From FEN-1297 sp046705645 (lineage in GTDB: Bacteria; Bacteroidota; Ignavibacteria; Ignavibacteriales; Ignavibacteriaceae), in contig JBJKQE010000091.1 of the NCBI GenBank assembly GCA_046705645.1, positions 5,135 through 69,134 on the forward strand: a stretch of 64,000 bases of DNA. The letters run 5' to 3'. Positions 54,089 through 62,135 of the stretch are shown in pieces (within the stretch, counting starts at the first letter, position 1; each line of letters starts with the position of its first letter). Made by a program: the position numbers and the translations under genes. The notes beneath the pieces were generated by a model, which saw only the letters and a list, made by a program, of their open reading frames with translations, was not told where the DNA came from and did no database searches.

Positions 54089-54967
54089 ATGGAAAGAAGA
54101 AATTTTGGTAACAGCGGATTGCAGGTATCTGTACTTGGATTTGGCGCAGGTCATATCGGTGGAAATGAAATAAGTGAAGATGAAGTCTCCCGTCTTTTAA
54201 ATTCTGCTCTTGATTTGGGAATAAGTTTAATAGATACGGCAAGGGGATACGGCTTGTCCGAAGAACGTATTGGAAAATATATTTCACGCAGGAGAAACGA
54301 ATTTGTTCTTTCCACAAAAGTGGGGTATGGAATTCCAGGATATAATGATTGGACTTACGACTGTGTTATTGCCGGGGTTAATGAAGCTCTTCGAATTATG
54401 AAGACTGATTACATTGATATTGTTCACCTTCATTCATGTCTATTGGGCACATTGCAGCACGGCGAAGTTATTAAAGCTTTAAATAAAACAGTTGAAGAAG
54501 GGAAAGTTCGTGTAGCAGCTTATTCCGGAGAAAACGAAGCATTGAAATTTGCAATTGAATCAGGAATGTTTGGAAGTGTGCAAACTTCAATAAACATAAC
54601 CGATCAAAGAAACATTGAAACTATTTTCCCTTTAACAAAAGAAAAGGGAATCGGAGTTATTGCAAAACGACCTCTAGCAAATATTCCCTGGAGATTTGAT
54701 GAAAAACCTTACGGAGAATACTGTGAAGAATATTGGGTTAGATGGGAAGAGATGAATCTAGATTTAGAAATGGATTGGAATGAAGCTGCTATAAGGTTTT
54801 CGGCTTATACTTTTGGAGTGGACACTATAATAGCCGGCACTTCAAATATAGATCATTTAAAAAGCAACCTGAAAGCATTAAATAAAGGTCCTTTACCTGA
54901 TGAAATTTATAATGAAATAAGAAATGCTTTCAGAGAAAATGATAAAGGATGGATAGGTCAGCTATAG
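54089..54967 (+). CDS. Aldo/keto reductase
   Basis: This 292-residue NAD(P)H-dependent TIM-barrel oxidoreductase has the catalytic tetrad: Asp in LIDTARGYG, Tyr in the same motif, Lys in LSTKVGYG, and His in DIVHLHS. The C-terminal cofactor motif is VDTIIAGTSNIDHLKSN. It belongs to the bacterial general AKR group; the substrate is unknown. It is 42 bases upstream of purU and may be co-transcribed. Confidence 0.9.
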   Translation: MERRNFGNSGLQVSVLGFGAGHIGGNEISEDEVSRLLNSALDLGISLIDTARGYGLSEERIGKYISRRRNEFVLSTKVGYGIPGYNDWTYDCVIAGVNEALRIMKTDYIDIVHLHSCLLGTLQHGEVIKALNKTVEEGKVRVAAYSGENEALKFAIESGMFGSVQTSINITDQRNIETIFPLTKEKGIGVIAKRPLANIPWRFDEKPYGEYCEEYWVRWEEMNLDLEMDWNEAAIRFSAYTFGVDTIIAGTSNIDHLKSNLKALNKGPLPDEIYNEIRNAFRENDKGWIGQL

Positions 54968-55009
54968 TTTTTATTTTATTTCTGATTAAAAAATATAATA
55001 TGAAGCTTT

Positions 55010-55894
55010 ATGAATAATATACAAACCTCAAAAGATAAAACTCGATCGGCAATATTGCTTATTCATTGCCCCGATAGAAAAGGATTAGTCGCGTCTGTTA
55101 CCGATTTTATCGGCAAAAATAACGGTAACATTATTTACCTGGATCAGCATGTTGATATGGAGAAAAAAGTTTTCTTTATGCGGATCGAATGGGAAATAGA
55201 TACTTTTTTAATCGAGGATAAGTTAATAGGCAGTGAGTTTGATAAAAATATAGGCAGGAAATTCGAGATGACGTGGAAATTATTTTTCTCGGATGAAAAA
55301 CTAAAGATGGCTGTTTTTGTCTCCGAATATTCACACTGCTTATATGATATAATTTCCAGGTGCTACTCCGGCGAATGGAATATTGAAATTCCCCTAATTA
55401 TAAGCAACCATGAAAAGCTCCAATCTATTGCGGAAAAATTCGGAATTGATTTTAAAATATTCCCGGTAAACAAAGCTACAAGAACGGAATATGAAAAACT
55501 TGAACTGGAATTAATGAATGAAAAGGAAATAGATTTTATAGTACTAGCAAGATATATGCAGATTTTAAGCGCTGAATTTGTTTCTAATTACAAAAACAGA
55601 ATAATCAACATACATCATTCCTTTCTTCCGGCATTTCCCGGATCAAAGCCTTATCATTCGGCTTATGAGAGAGGAGTAAAAATTATCGGTTCAACAAGTC
55701 ACTATGTTACAGCGGAACTTGATGCTGGTCCGATTATAGAGCAGGATGTAGCAAAAGTAAGCCATGTCGATTCAATTAATGATTTAATAAGAAAAGGACG
55801 TGATCTTGAAAAGGTTGTTTTATCGAGAGCAGTTTGGCTTCATATTCAAAGAAAGATCCTTGTTTACGATAATCGAACGGTTATTTTTTCTTAA
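55010..55894 (+). CDS. purU: Formyltetrahydrofolate deformylase
   Basis: This 294-residue enzyme converts 10-formyltetrahydrofolate to tetrahydrofolate and formate, balancing one-carbon pools and supplying formate for PurT. The N-terminal ACT domain (about 12-90) begins ILLIHCPDRKGLVASVTDFI. The catalytic formyltransferase domain shows VLARYMQILS, the His of NIHHSFLPAFPG, and GSTSHYVTAELDAGPIIEQD with its Asp. Domain order and length are normal for PurU. Confidence 0.95.
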   Translation: MNNIQTSKDKTRSAILLIHCPDRKGLVASVTDFIGKNNGNIIYLDQHVDMEKKVFFMRIEWEIDTFLIEDKLIGSEFDKNIGRKFEMTWKLFFSDEKLKMAVFVSEYSHCLYDIISRCYSGEWNIEIPLIISNHEKLQSIAEKFGIDFKIFPVNKATRTEYEKLELELMNEKEIDFIVLARYMQILSAEFVSNYKNRIINIHHSFLPAFPGSKPYHSAYERGVKIIGSTSHYVTAELDAGPIIEQDVAKVSHVDSINDLIRKGRDLEKVVLSRAVWLHIQRKILVYDNRTVIFS

Positions 55895-55902
55895 ATGTCG
55901 AG

Positions 55903-56307
55903 TTATTGTCCTTTTACAATTGCTTTAACAATAATTCTTCCGGCATCTTTAAAATAAAGTTCGGCATCTTCTTTAGATTTTACTTTAAAATCTTTTTTAA
56001 GTTTTATGAACATCACATGATATCCGCCCGGCTGGAAAGTTAAAGTTGAATGAGGTTTTACAACTACAAATTTTACTTTACGCATGCCCATCAAACCGTT
56101 TTTCTTAAATGTTTCATGAATCTGCACAAGTTCGGCAGTTGAAGAAGCCGCTTTGTATAGTGTATCGGGTTTATCCGAATTATTAATAATTTTAAAATAC
56201 ATCGCGCTGTTCATGCCTTTATCTGCAGGTCTTATCCAAACATTTTCCACTTTTAATTTCGGTGTATTAAAGTTTAACAAGGTAAGTAAAGAAAGAATTA
56301 GCATCAT
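55903..56307 (-). CDS. Copper chaperone PCu(A)C
   Basis: This 134-residue periplasmic copper(I) carrier has a signal peptide (about 1-16) and the PCuAC copper site: His in VQIHETF, Met in GLMGMRKV and the H-x-M of GGYHVMF. It delivers copper to the CuA centre of haem-copper oxidases or similar enzymes, usually with a Sco protein. The Sco gene lies five bases upstream in the same operon. Confidence 0.92.
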   Translation of the reverse strand: MMLILSLLTLLNFNTPKLKVENVWIRPADKGMNSAMYFKIINNSDKPDTLYKAASSTAELVQIHETFKKNGLMGMRKVKFVVVKPHSTLTFQPGGYHVMFIKLKKDFKVKSKEDAELYFKDAGRIIVKAIVKGQ

Positions 56308-56312
56308 ATTAA

Positions 56313-56930
56313 TTAGTCTCCTAAAGTTTTAATATCTTTAACAATTTCGGCAACATTAGCCTTACTTCCGCGGTATTCGTTTCTTATTCTGCAGTTTTGA
56401 TCGAGAAGGGTAATTCTATCCGTATGTGTAAAGAAATAGACCGGCTGTCCGCTTTTTGTAAATGTTGTATCGCCTTGAATTGCAATTACATCCATATGAT
56501 GAATTAATGTATCGACGACGGATTTTTTGCCAGTTAAAAATTCAAAGTTGTCGTAATTGATATTCCGGATGTCTCCGTATTTTTTTAATATAGATGGAGT
56601 ATCGCGCGTAGGATCAAAGCTTAACTCAACAAATTGAACATTCTCTATGTTGTCTTTTTTAACTTGTTCCTGGATCATCTGCATATTGTGTGTGGTTAGC
56701 GGACAAATATCCGGGCAGTTAGTATAAATAAAACTCATCACAACAATTTTGCCTTTAAATGCATCCGGAAAAACTACCTTGCTGCTGTCCTGGTTAATTA
56801 ATGAATACAATTGATCTCCGATGCTTTTATCTTCCGGCAGCTTGCTGCCGCAGCCGAAAATAAAAAAAATCGATAAAAGTATTACGGGTAAAAAAAATAG
56901 GGCACTTTTGCTTTTGAATAAGCTTAACAT
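56313..56930 (-). CDS. SCO1/SenC family copper-binding thioredoxin-fold protein
   Basis: This 205-residue lipoprotein (Cys27 in FIFGC) has the Sco copper site C72-P-D-I-C76, plus the distal His in FTHTDRITLLD. It helps mature the CuA site of cytochrome oxidase or nitrous oxide reductase. It is the first gene of a two-gene operon with PCuAC. No oxidase genes are in this window, so its target is elsewhere. Confidence 0.93.
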   Translation of the reverse strand: MLSLFKSKSALFFLPVILLSIFFIFGCGSKLPEDKSIGDQLYSLINQDSSKVVFPDAFKGKIVVMSFIYTNCPDICPLTTHNMQMIQEQVKKDNIENVQFVELSFDPTRDTPSILKKYGDIRNINYDNFEFLTGKKSVVDTLIHHMDVIAIQGDTTFTKSGQPVYFFTHTDRITLLDQNCRIRNEYRGSKANVAEIVKDIKTLGD

Positions 56931-57078
56931 GAATTTTTTCCTATAAGAAATTTATTAGAAGTAAACCGGGATTTGTAATTTTAAAATACTTAATTGAAAT
57001 CCGTGTTTAAGTTTAACTATTTCCGTATCAATATTGAAGTGATAAAAATCCATTGTGAACGCTGGCACCTATTTGACA

Positions 57079-57111
57079 AGACATCCAATGTTTTTAAAAC
57101 ATTGGGTGTCT
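57079..57111. repeat. Near-perfect 33-base palindrome (REP-like)
   Basis: AGACATCCAATGTTTT (57079-57094) pairs with AAAACATTGGGTGTCT (57096-57111), with one G-T wobble. It lies upstream of the leftward sco gene. A second palindrome, TTTATTAG/CTAATAAA, is at 57148-57164. These look like short repetitive-extragenic-palindrome units. Confidence 0.75.
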
Positions 57112-57220
57112 CCAAGATTCAAATTTATTTAATTTTTATTAGCTAAATTTATTAGGCTAATAAATGGTATTATGTGAATTGAAATAATACTTAAAACAAT
57201 TGATAAATTATTTAGAAATA

Positions 57221-57404
57221 TATTTAATAAACCCGTTGTGTGAATTAGAATATAAACCGTTAAAACGGTTAATAAATTCTATATTTTCCAATTAATCCAC
57301 GGATTAATCCGTGGGTTAATAAAACCTTAGAATTGTAATTAATAACTGTTTTAACAGTTTTTCAAAATTATACTTTTTAATTCACACAACCGGTTTAATA
57401 AATA
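57221..57404. mobile_element. MITE-like imperfect inverted-repeat element
   Basis: A 184-base non-coding element bounded by 27-base inverted repeats (57221-57247 and 57378-57404) that match at 25 positions. Inside, AACCGTT-AA-AACGGTT (57255-57270) and AACTGTT-TT-AACAGTT (57344-57359) mirror each other. The centre is a palindrome (TTAATCCACGGAT with ATCCGTGGGTTAA, 57292-57319). The two halves are thus imperfect reverse complements of each other and the whole can fold into one long hairpin. No transposase is present. It is called from structure only. Confidence 0.65.
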
Positions 57405-57568
57405 AACTTTGTTCTAAAAAATTAATTCTTGTACCATTTTTAATTTAGTGAATTTCAATATTTATACTAATAAAAGAATATGCGGGTTGAATAAAAAAGT
57501 TTTTACTTAAAAAAATGAGATAATAAAATTATCTCGGATTTTTTATAAACTAGCTAGAGTTTAAAATT

Positions 57569-58204
57569 ATGAATCATTACAAGATATTTTTTATACTGCC
57601 CTTCCTTTTATTATTTGCATCATGTTCAAACAACACGAAAATAGCCTGCGTTGGAGATAGTATAACCGAGGGATACGGTTTGTCATGTCAAAGTAAAACA
57701 TCATATCCTGTTATACTTGACAGCCTTTTAGGACCCGGTTATTCGGTTTTAAACTTGGGACGAAGCGCTACTACTCTGCGAAAGAAAGGCGATTTCCCAT
57801 ATTGGACATGTAAAGAATTTTACGATGTGTTTGCTTATCAGCCTGATATAATTATTATCCAACTTGGCACCAACGATACCAAAACTCAAAACTGGGATTC
57901 AACTAGTTTTGCCGATGATTATCAGGCTTTAATAGATACTTTTAAAACAATTCCGACCAACCCAAAGATTTATGTTTGTCTTCCGGTACCGGTATTCAAA
58001 TCCAAATGGACGATTAATGATTCAACATTAACAAAGTGGGAAATCCCCATCATTAAAAAATTAGCCGAAAAAAATAATCTTCTGTTAATGGATCTTCACA
58101 GCCAGATGAGCGGTGATGGAAAATATTTCTTTGACGGAATTCATCCGAACGAAGAAGGTGCAAAAATAATGGCGGAAGTTATTGCCCACGATTTAAAAAA
58201 ATAG
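57569..58204 (+). CDS. SGNH/GDSL hydrolase lipoprotein
   Basis: This 211-residue esterase or lipase-like hydrolase is anchored by a lipobox (LLFASC, Cys19). The four SGNH blocks are present: GDSITEGYG with the nucleophile Ser, the Gly of NLGRSATTL, LGTND with Asn, and the D-x-x-H of FDGIHPNEEG. The substrate is unknown; relatives remove acyl groups from lysophospholipids or surface polysaccharides. The MITE-like element lies 165 bases upstream. Confidence 0.92.
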   Translation: MNHYKIFFILPFLLLFASCSNNTKIACVGDSITEGYGLSCQSKTSYPVILDSLLGPGYSVLNLGRSATTLRKKGDFPYWTCKEFYDVFAYQPDIIIIQLGTNDTKTQNWDSTSFADDYQALIDTFKTIPTNPKIYVCLPVPVFKSKWTINDSTLTKWEIPIIKKLAEKNNLLLMDLHSQMSGDGKYFFDGIHPNEEGAKIMAEVIAHDLKK

Positions 58205-58227
58205 AATTTAGAAATAGGTTTACATAT

Positions 58228-60192
58228 TCAGATGATTTTATTACCGGCTAAAAAATTAATCGCATCATCAACTGATTTATGAGTCCCCGTTAATACAAGA
58301 GTATCTTTGGATTGTATCTTTTCATTTCCGCCGGGATTATTAATCGTTTGGTTTTCTCTTACAATAGCTATTACGGTTGCACCGGTTAGAGCACGAAGAT
58401 TTATTTCAAGCATTGTCTTACCAATAAATCTGCTGTCTTCCGATACGTAGAATACTTCGGTTAATCCGGCTGCCAGAATTTTATCAAGATTTAAGAAGGG
58501 GATTCCGGAAGCAATTTCGCTTCTCATCATTCCGTATGATTCACCTCTTAATAATGTTACCTGTTCATTTATTACATTTCGAGGGATATGATACTTTTCG
58601 AGCACTTTAATAAATATTCTAAGAGAAGTTTCAAATTCTTCGGGAATAACTTCATCCGCACCTAAAGAAATTAAATCGTCTATTTCCGAAGTAAACCTGG
58701 TTCTAATTACAGCATGTATTTTAGGATTGAGTCTTTTAGCAAGCTGAAGTCCCCTTTTCGAAGCTGACGGATCTGAAATTGCAAAAACAATTATTGAGGC
58801 TTTTTCAATTCCGGCTGTTTGTAAAATGCCTTCCCTGGTTACATCTCCGAAAATTAATTTTTTACCTTTTAACTTTTCCGCTTTAACTGTTTCAGGATTC
58901 ATTTCTATAATAACAAAATCAATCCCGGTTTCTTTTAAAACTCTTGCAAGATTTTGCCCGTTCAATCCGTAGCCTACAATTATTACATGATTTGTTAATT
59001 TTTCTTTTTCACTGCCGACAGCTTTAATAACATCGTTAACCTTATATCCGATTGCCGGCGCAAGCTTCAGCAGTAGCGGGGTAGCAAGCATTGTAAAAAT
59101 AGATGCTGCAAGAAACGCATTGTAAAAGTTATTTCCTATTAAATTATATTTTAACCCTGATTGGGATAGGACAAAAGAAAATTCTCCAATTTGTGAAATC
59201 CCAAAACCGGTTATTATTGCAGTACGAAAAGGATATCTTATAATCTTTACAAGAAGAGTTACAATTGATGTTTTTAATATTATTATCGCAAGTGTAACTG
59301 AAACTAGAAGCAGAATATTGTTAAGCACAAATTGAATATTTAAAAGTAATCCGATTGAGACAAAAAATATGCTGTTGAATGCATCTTTAAGAGGAATTAT
59401 TTCCGAAGTTATTTGATGACTGAAATCCGATTCCGAGAGAATAAGTCCGGCGATAAAAGCACCGATTGCAAAAGACAAACCGATGGAGTGGGTGAGATAT
59501 GCCGTACCTAATAACAAAAACATAACTCCAATTGTAAATGCTTCTCTTATTCTAAGCCTGGCTAATTGAAATAAAATTTTAGGCATTAATACTTTTGCTG
59601 CCAGCACTATTATTGCAATTAAGCCAAAGGCATATATTAGCTGAATAAATATTTGCACGGCAGACAGATTATTCCCTCCGCTGAGGACGGGCAATAAAAT
59701 CAGCATCGGAACGATTGCAAGATCCTGAAGTATTAGGATGACAAGTGAGATTCTTCCATGAGGCGCATCTATTTCATTTTTATCCGAAAGTAATTTGAGC
59801 ACTATTGCAGTACTCGATAAGCTTACAAGCATTCCATAGAAAATTGAATGTGACAGGGAAACTTTAAGCAAATAAAAAATAAGGGAAGTAATAAGAATAG
59901 TTAAAATTATTTGAGAGCATCCGATTAAGAATAATATCTTTTTCATTCTTAATAATTTTCCGAAAGAGACTTCCAATCCTATTGTAAAAAGCAGCAGTAT
60001 AACTCCAATTTCAGCCATAGCTTCAATATTTTGAAGATTGGAAATAAGTTTAAAACCATAAGGACCAATTATCATCCCTGTTACTAAGAAACCGAGAATA
60101 CTAGGAATGTTATTTTTTTTAAACAGGAATATTATCGGAATTGAAACCAAAAGAATTATTACTATTTCCTTTATGATAACATACTGCTGCAT
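58228..60192 (-). CDS. CPA2 family cation:proton antiporter with RCK domains (KefB/C-like)
   Basis: This 654-residue protein has about 13 membrane helices (1-390). An RCK/TrkA-N domain (about 405-520; HVIIVGYGLNGQNLARVLKE nucleotide-binding motif) follows, then a TrkA-C domain (about 565-650; FIGKTMLEINLRALTGATVIAIVRENQ). Such proteins exchange K+ or Na+ for H+ and are gated by cytoplasmic nucleotide or ion binding. The membrane part includes LGFLVTGMIIGPYG and the conserved GAFIAGLILSESDF. It is a single gene convergent with the SGNH gene. Confidence 0.92.
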   Translation of the reverse strand: MQQYVIIKEIVIILLVSIPIIFLFKKNNIPSILGFLVTGMIIGPYGFKLISNLQNIEAMAEIGVILLLFTIGLEVSFGKLLRMKKILFLIGCSQIILTILITSLIFYLLKVSLSHSIFYGMLVSLSSTAIVLKLLSDKNEIDAPHGRISLVILILQDLAIVPMLILLPVLSGGNNLSAVQIFIQLIYAFGLIAIIVLAAKVLMPKILFQLARLRIREAFTIGVMFLLLGTAYLTHSIGLSFAIGAFIAGLILSESDFSHQITSEIIPLKDAFNSIFFVSIGLLLNIQFVLNNILLLVSVTLAIIILKTSIVTLLVKIIRYPFRTAIITGFGISQIGEFSFVLSQSGLKYNLIGNNFYNAFLAASIFTMLATPLLLKLAPAIGYKVNDVIKAVGSEKEKLTNHVIIVGYGLNGQNLARVLKETGIDFVIIEMNPETVKAEKLKGKKLIFGDVTREGILQTAGIEKASIIVFAISDPSASKRGLQLAKRLNPKIHAVIRTRFTSEIDDLISLGADEVIPEEFETSLRIFIKVLEKYHIPRNVINEQVTLLRGESYGMMRSEIASGIPFLNLDKILAAGLTEVFYVSEDSRFIGKTMLEINLRALTGATVIAIVRENQTINNPGGNEKIQSKDTLVLTGTHKSVDDAINFLAGNKII

Positions 60193-60362
60193 TTTTAAAC
60201 TTTAATTTTTTATAAAAAAGAAGTGTCTGTATGAAACTAAAGATAAATATAATTATTTGTCAAATTAATAAAGAGAATATTTTTTACAGTTAGAGATGAA
60301 GATTTATATTATAAAGAAAGATTAGTAAAAGTAATGGGAATCGATTAATTTTTAAAAAGCAA

Positions 60363-60587
60363 TTACTGAACCAAGTTCTTCTCTATGAAGTTTTCAATTT
60401 TATCAAAAGCTTTATTCGGATTGCCGAACAATTCTTCATTTCTAATTCGTATGTATTTTATTCCGATTTATACGATTTACTGCTGCCTTTTTTTATTATA
60501 TACTTATTATTTAGGCAAATCGTGGATATCACCTTCGATTTCAGCCGCAAGTTTAATTTTAGGAGAGGGGCAAGAGATGAGGTCGAC
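60363..60587 (-). pseudogene. DUF559 (Vsr-like endonuclease fold) gene remnant
   Basis: A minus-strand frame starting at the gdhA stop reads VDLISCPSPKIKLAAEIEGD-IHDLPK, two stops, VYNKKRQQ, stop, IV, stop, IGIKYIRIRNEELFGNPNKAFDKIENFIEKNL. This is the C-terminal half of a DUF559 protein, recognisable by the E-I-D/E-G-D-IHD core and the IKxxRIxNEE strand. Four in-frame stops and a missing N-terminal half make it inactive. It directly abuts the gdhA stop codon. Confidence 0.8.
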
Positions 60588-61834
60588 TACACCCACCCTC
60601 TAAGTTTACACGCTTCTGCAACTCTTGCTACACCAACCACCATTGCTGCCAATCTCGGATGAACATTTTTTTCCTTAACTGCTTCGTGGACTCTATGATA
60701 AGCATTTGTTAATTTTTTATCCAATCTTTCATTAACCGTATTTTCATCCCAGAAGAAAGAATATTTATCCTGTACCATTTCGAAATATGAAACTGTTACT
60801 CCTCCTGCACTGGCAAGTATATCTGGTATTACGTGAACTCCTTTTTTACTTAGAATTAAATCTGCTTCTGGAGTTGTTGGTCCGTTTGCAAGTTCGCAGA
60901 TAATTTTAGCTTTAATATTTTTTGCATTTGATTCCGAGATAGCATTTTCCAGTGCCGCAGGATAAAGTACATCAACTTTTAATTCAAGTAATTCTTCGTG
61001 TTGAATTTGTTTTGCTTTTGGAAACCCCAGTACGGTTCCTGTTTTTAATTTATGTGTTACTAATTCTTTTGAATCAAAACCATCGGCATTAAAAATTGCA
61101 CCTCTTGAATCACTAACTGCAATTAATCTGCCTCCGCCTAAAAGTTCATGATGAAGTAAGGCTGCCCGCTGCCCTGCATTACCGAATCCTTGAATAGCGA
61201 ACTTCCCGGTTGGATCTACATTTAAAATTTTGCAGGCCTCCCTTACCGTTATCACGCCGCCGCGGGCTGTCGCATCCCTTCTACCTTCTGTTCCTCCGAC
61301 TTGTGTCGGCTTATCGGTTAATACTCCCGGCTGATGATTATTAACAATTGTTTCATACTCGTCCATCATCCACGCCATTGTTTGCGGATTTGTATAAACA
61401 TCAGGTGCCGGTATATCTTTATCGATTCCTATGTAAGGTGCAACAGCTCTAATATATTCTCTCGAGAGATTTTCCAATTCACGTGTTGACATTGATTTCG
61501 GATCGCAGCAAACCCCGCCTTTCCCACCACCTAATGGAAGGTCTACTACTGCAGTTTTCCATGTCATCCAGCATGCAAGCGCTCTTATTGTGTCTACTGT
61601 TTCATCGGGATGAAAACGTATTCCGCCTTTCGCTGGTCCTCTTGCATGATTGTACTGTATCCTGTACCCTTTAAATATCTTTACCTTGCCATTATCCATT
61701 TTTACATGAAGAGAAAAATTCAGCTCTCTCTGCGGTTCGATTAAAAGCTGGACGGTTGCTTCATCAAGATTTAATATTTTAGCGGCTTCAAGTATTTGCC
61801 TTTGAGCTACTTTAAATGAATTATAAGATTCCAT
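60587..61834 (-). CDS. gdhA: Glutamate dehydrogenase (Glu/Leu/Phe/Val family)
   Basis: This 415-residue enzyme interconverts glutamate and 2-oxoglutarate plus ammonia with NAD(P). Catalytic Lys lies in the LPLGGGKGGV motif and the substrate-binding GGIRFHP is present. D-Q-P-type core residues appear as DIPAPDVYTNPQTMAWM. The Rossmann domain shows FAIQGFGNAGQRAALL. The size fits the hexameric bacterial type. AAGGGAAAT precedes the ATG. It is two bases downstream of the zinc-ribbon gene, so the two are co-expressed. Cofactor choice cannot be read with certainty. Confidence 0.95.
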   Translation of the reverse strand: MESYNSFKVAQRQILEAAKILNLDEATVQLLIEPQRELNFSLHVKMDNGKVKIFKGYRIQYNHARGPAKGGIRFHPDETVDTIRALACWMTWKTAVVDLPLGGGKGGVCCDPKSMSTRELENLSREYIRAVAPYIGIDKDIPAPDVYTNPQTMAWMMDEYETIVNNHQPGVLTDKPTQVGGTEGRRDATARGGVITVREACKILNVDPTGKFAIQGFGNAGQRAALLHHELLGGGRLIAVSDSRGAIFNADGFDSKELVTHKLKTGTVLGFPKAKQIQHEELLELKVDVLYPAALENAISESNAKNIKAKIICELANGPTTPEADLILSKKGVHVIPDILASAGGVTVSYFEMVQDKYSFFWDENTVNERLDKKLTNAYHRVHEAVKEKNVHPRLAAMVVGVARVAEACKLRGWV

Positions 61835-61836
61835 AT

Positions 61837-62043
61837 CTATTTCCCTTCGTTCTTTTTTTTCTCTTCTTGTTCTTTTGGTTTTTCAGATTCAAATACATCC
61901 AGAATGATTCTATACCAGCAGTTTTTACATGTTAACGCGCGGTCAACACTTAGCAGAACTTGCTGCCATGGGCTTAGTTTGTGTCCGCAGTGAGGGCATG
62001 CATCCAAAGTTTTTTGTTTCTGTTCGGGATCATCATAAGGCAT
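61837..62043 (-). CDS. Small zinc-ribbon protein
   Basis: This 68-residue protein has two CxxC pairs (C16-P-H-C19 and C39-K-N-C42) that form a zinc ribbon, and a Lys/Glu-rich tail (about 52-68). AAAGGGTG lies before the ATG. It is two bases upstream of gdhA and clearly co-translated with it. The function is unknown; a partner or regulator of the dehydrogenase is inference from position only. Confidence 0.8.
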   Translation of the reverse strand: MPYDDPEQKQKTLDACPHCGHKLSPWQQVLLSVDRALTCKNCWYRIILDVFESEKPKEQEEKKKNEGK

Positions 62044-62135
62044 TTTTTCACCCTTTAATCTTTAATTTTAATTTAATCCCCGGTGTAAAGAAAATTTATA
62101 TTTATAATAAATAGATGTTTTCCGGAATTCTTTAT

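Noticed and set aside
60385..60603. 72-residue hydrophobic plus-strand ORF
   Set aside because: It is the antisense of the DUF559 remnant and overlaps the end of gdhA; no ribosome site or family.
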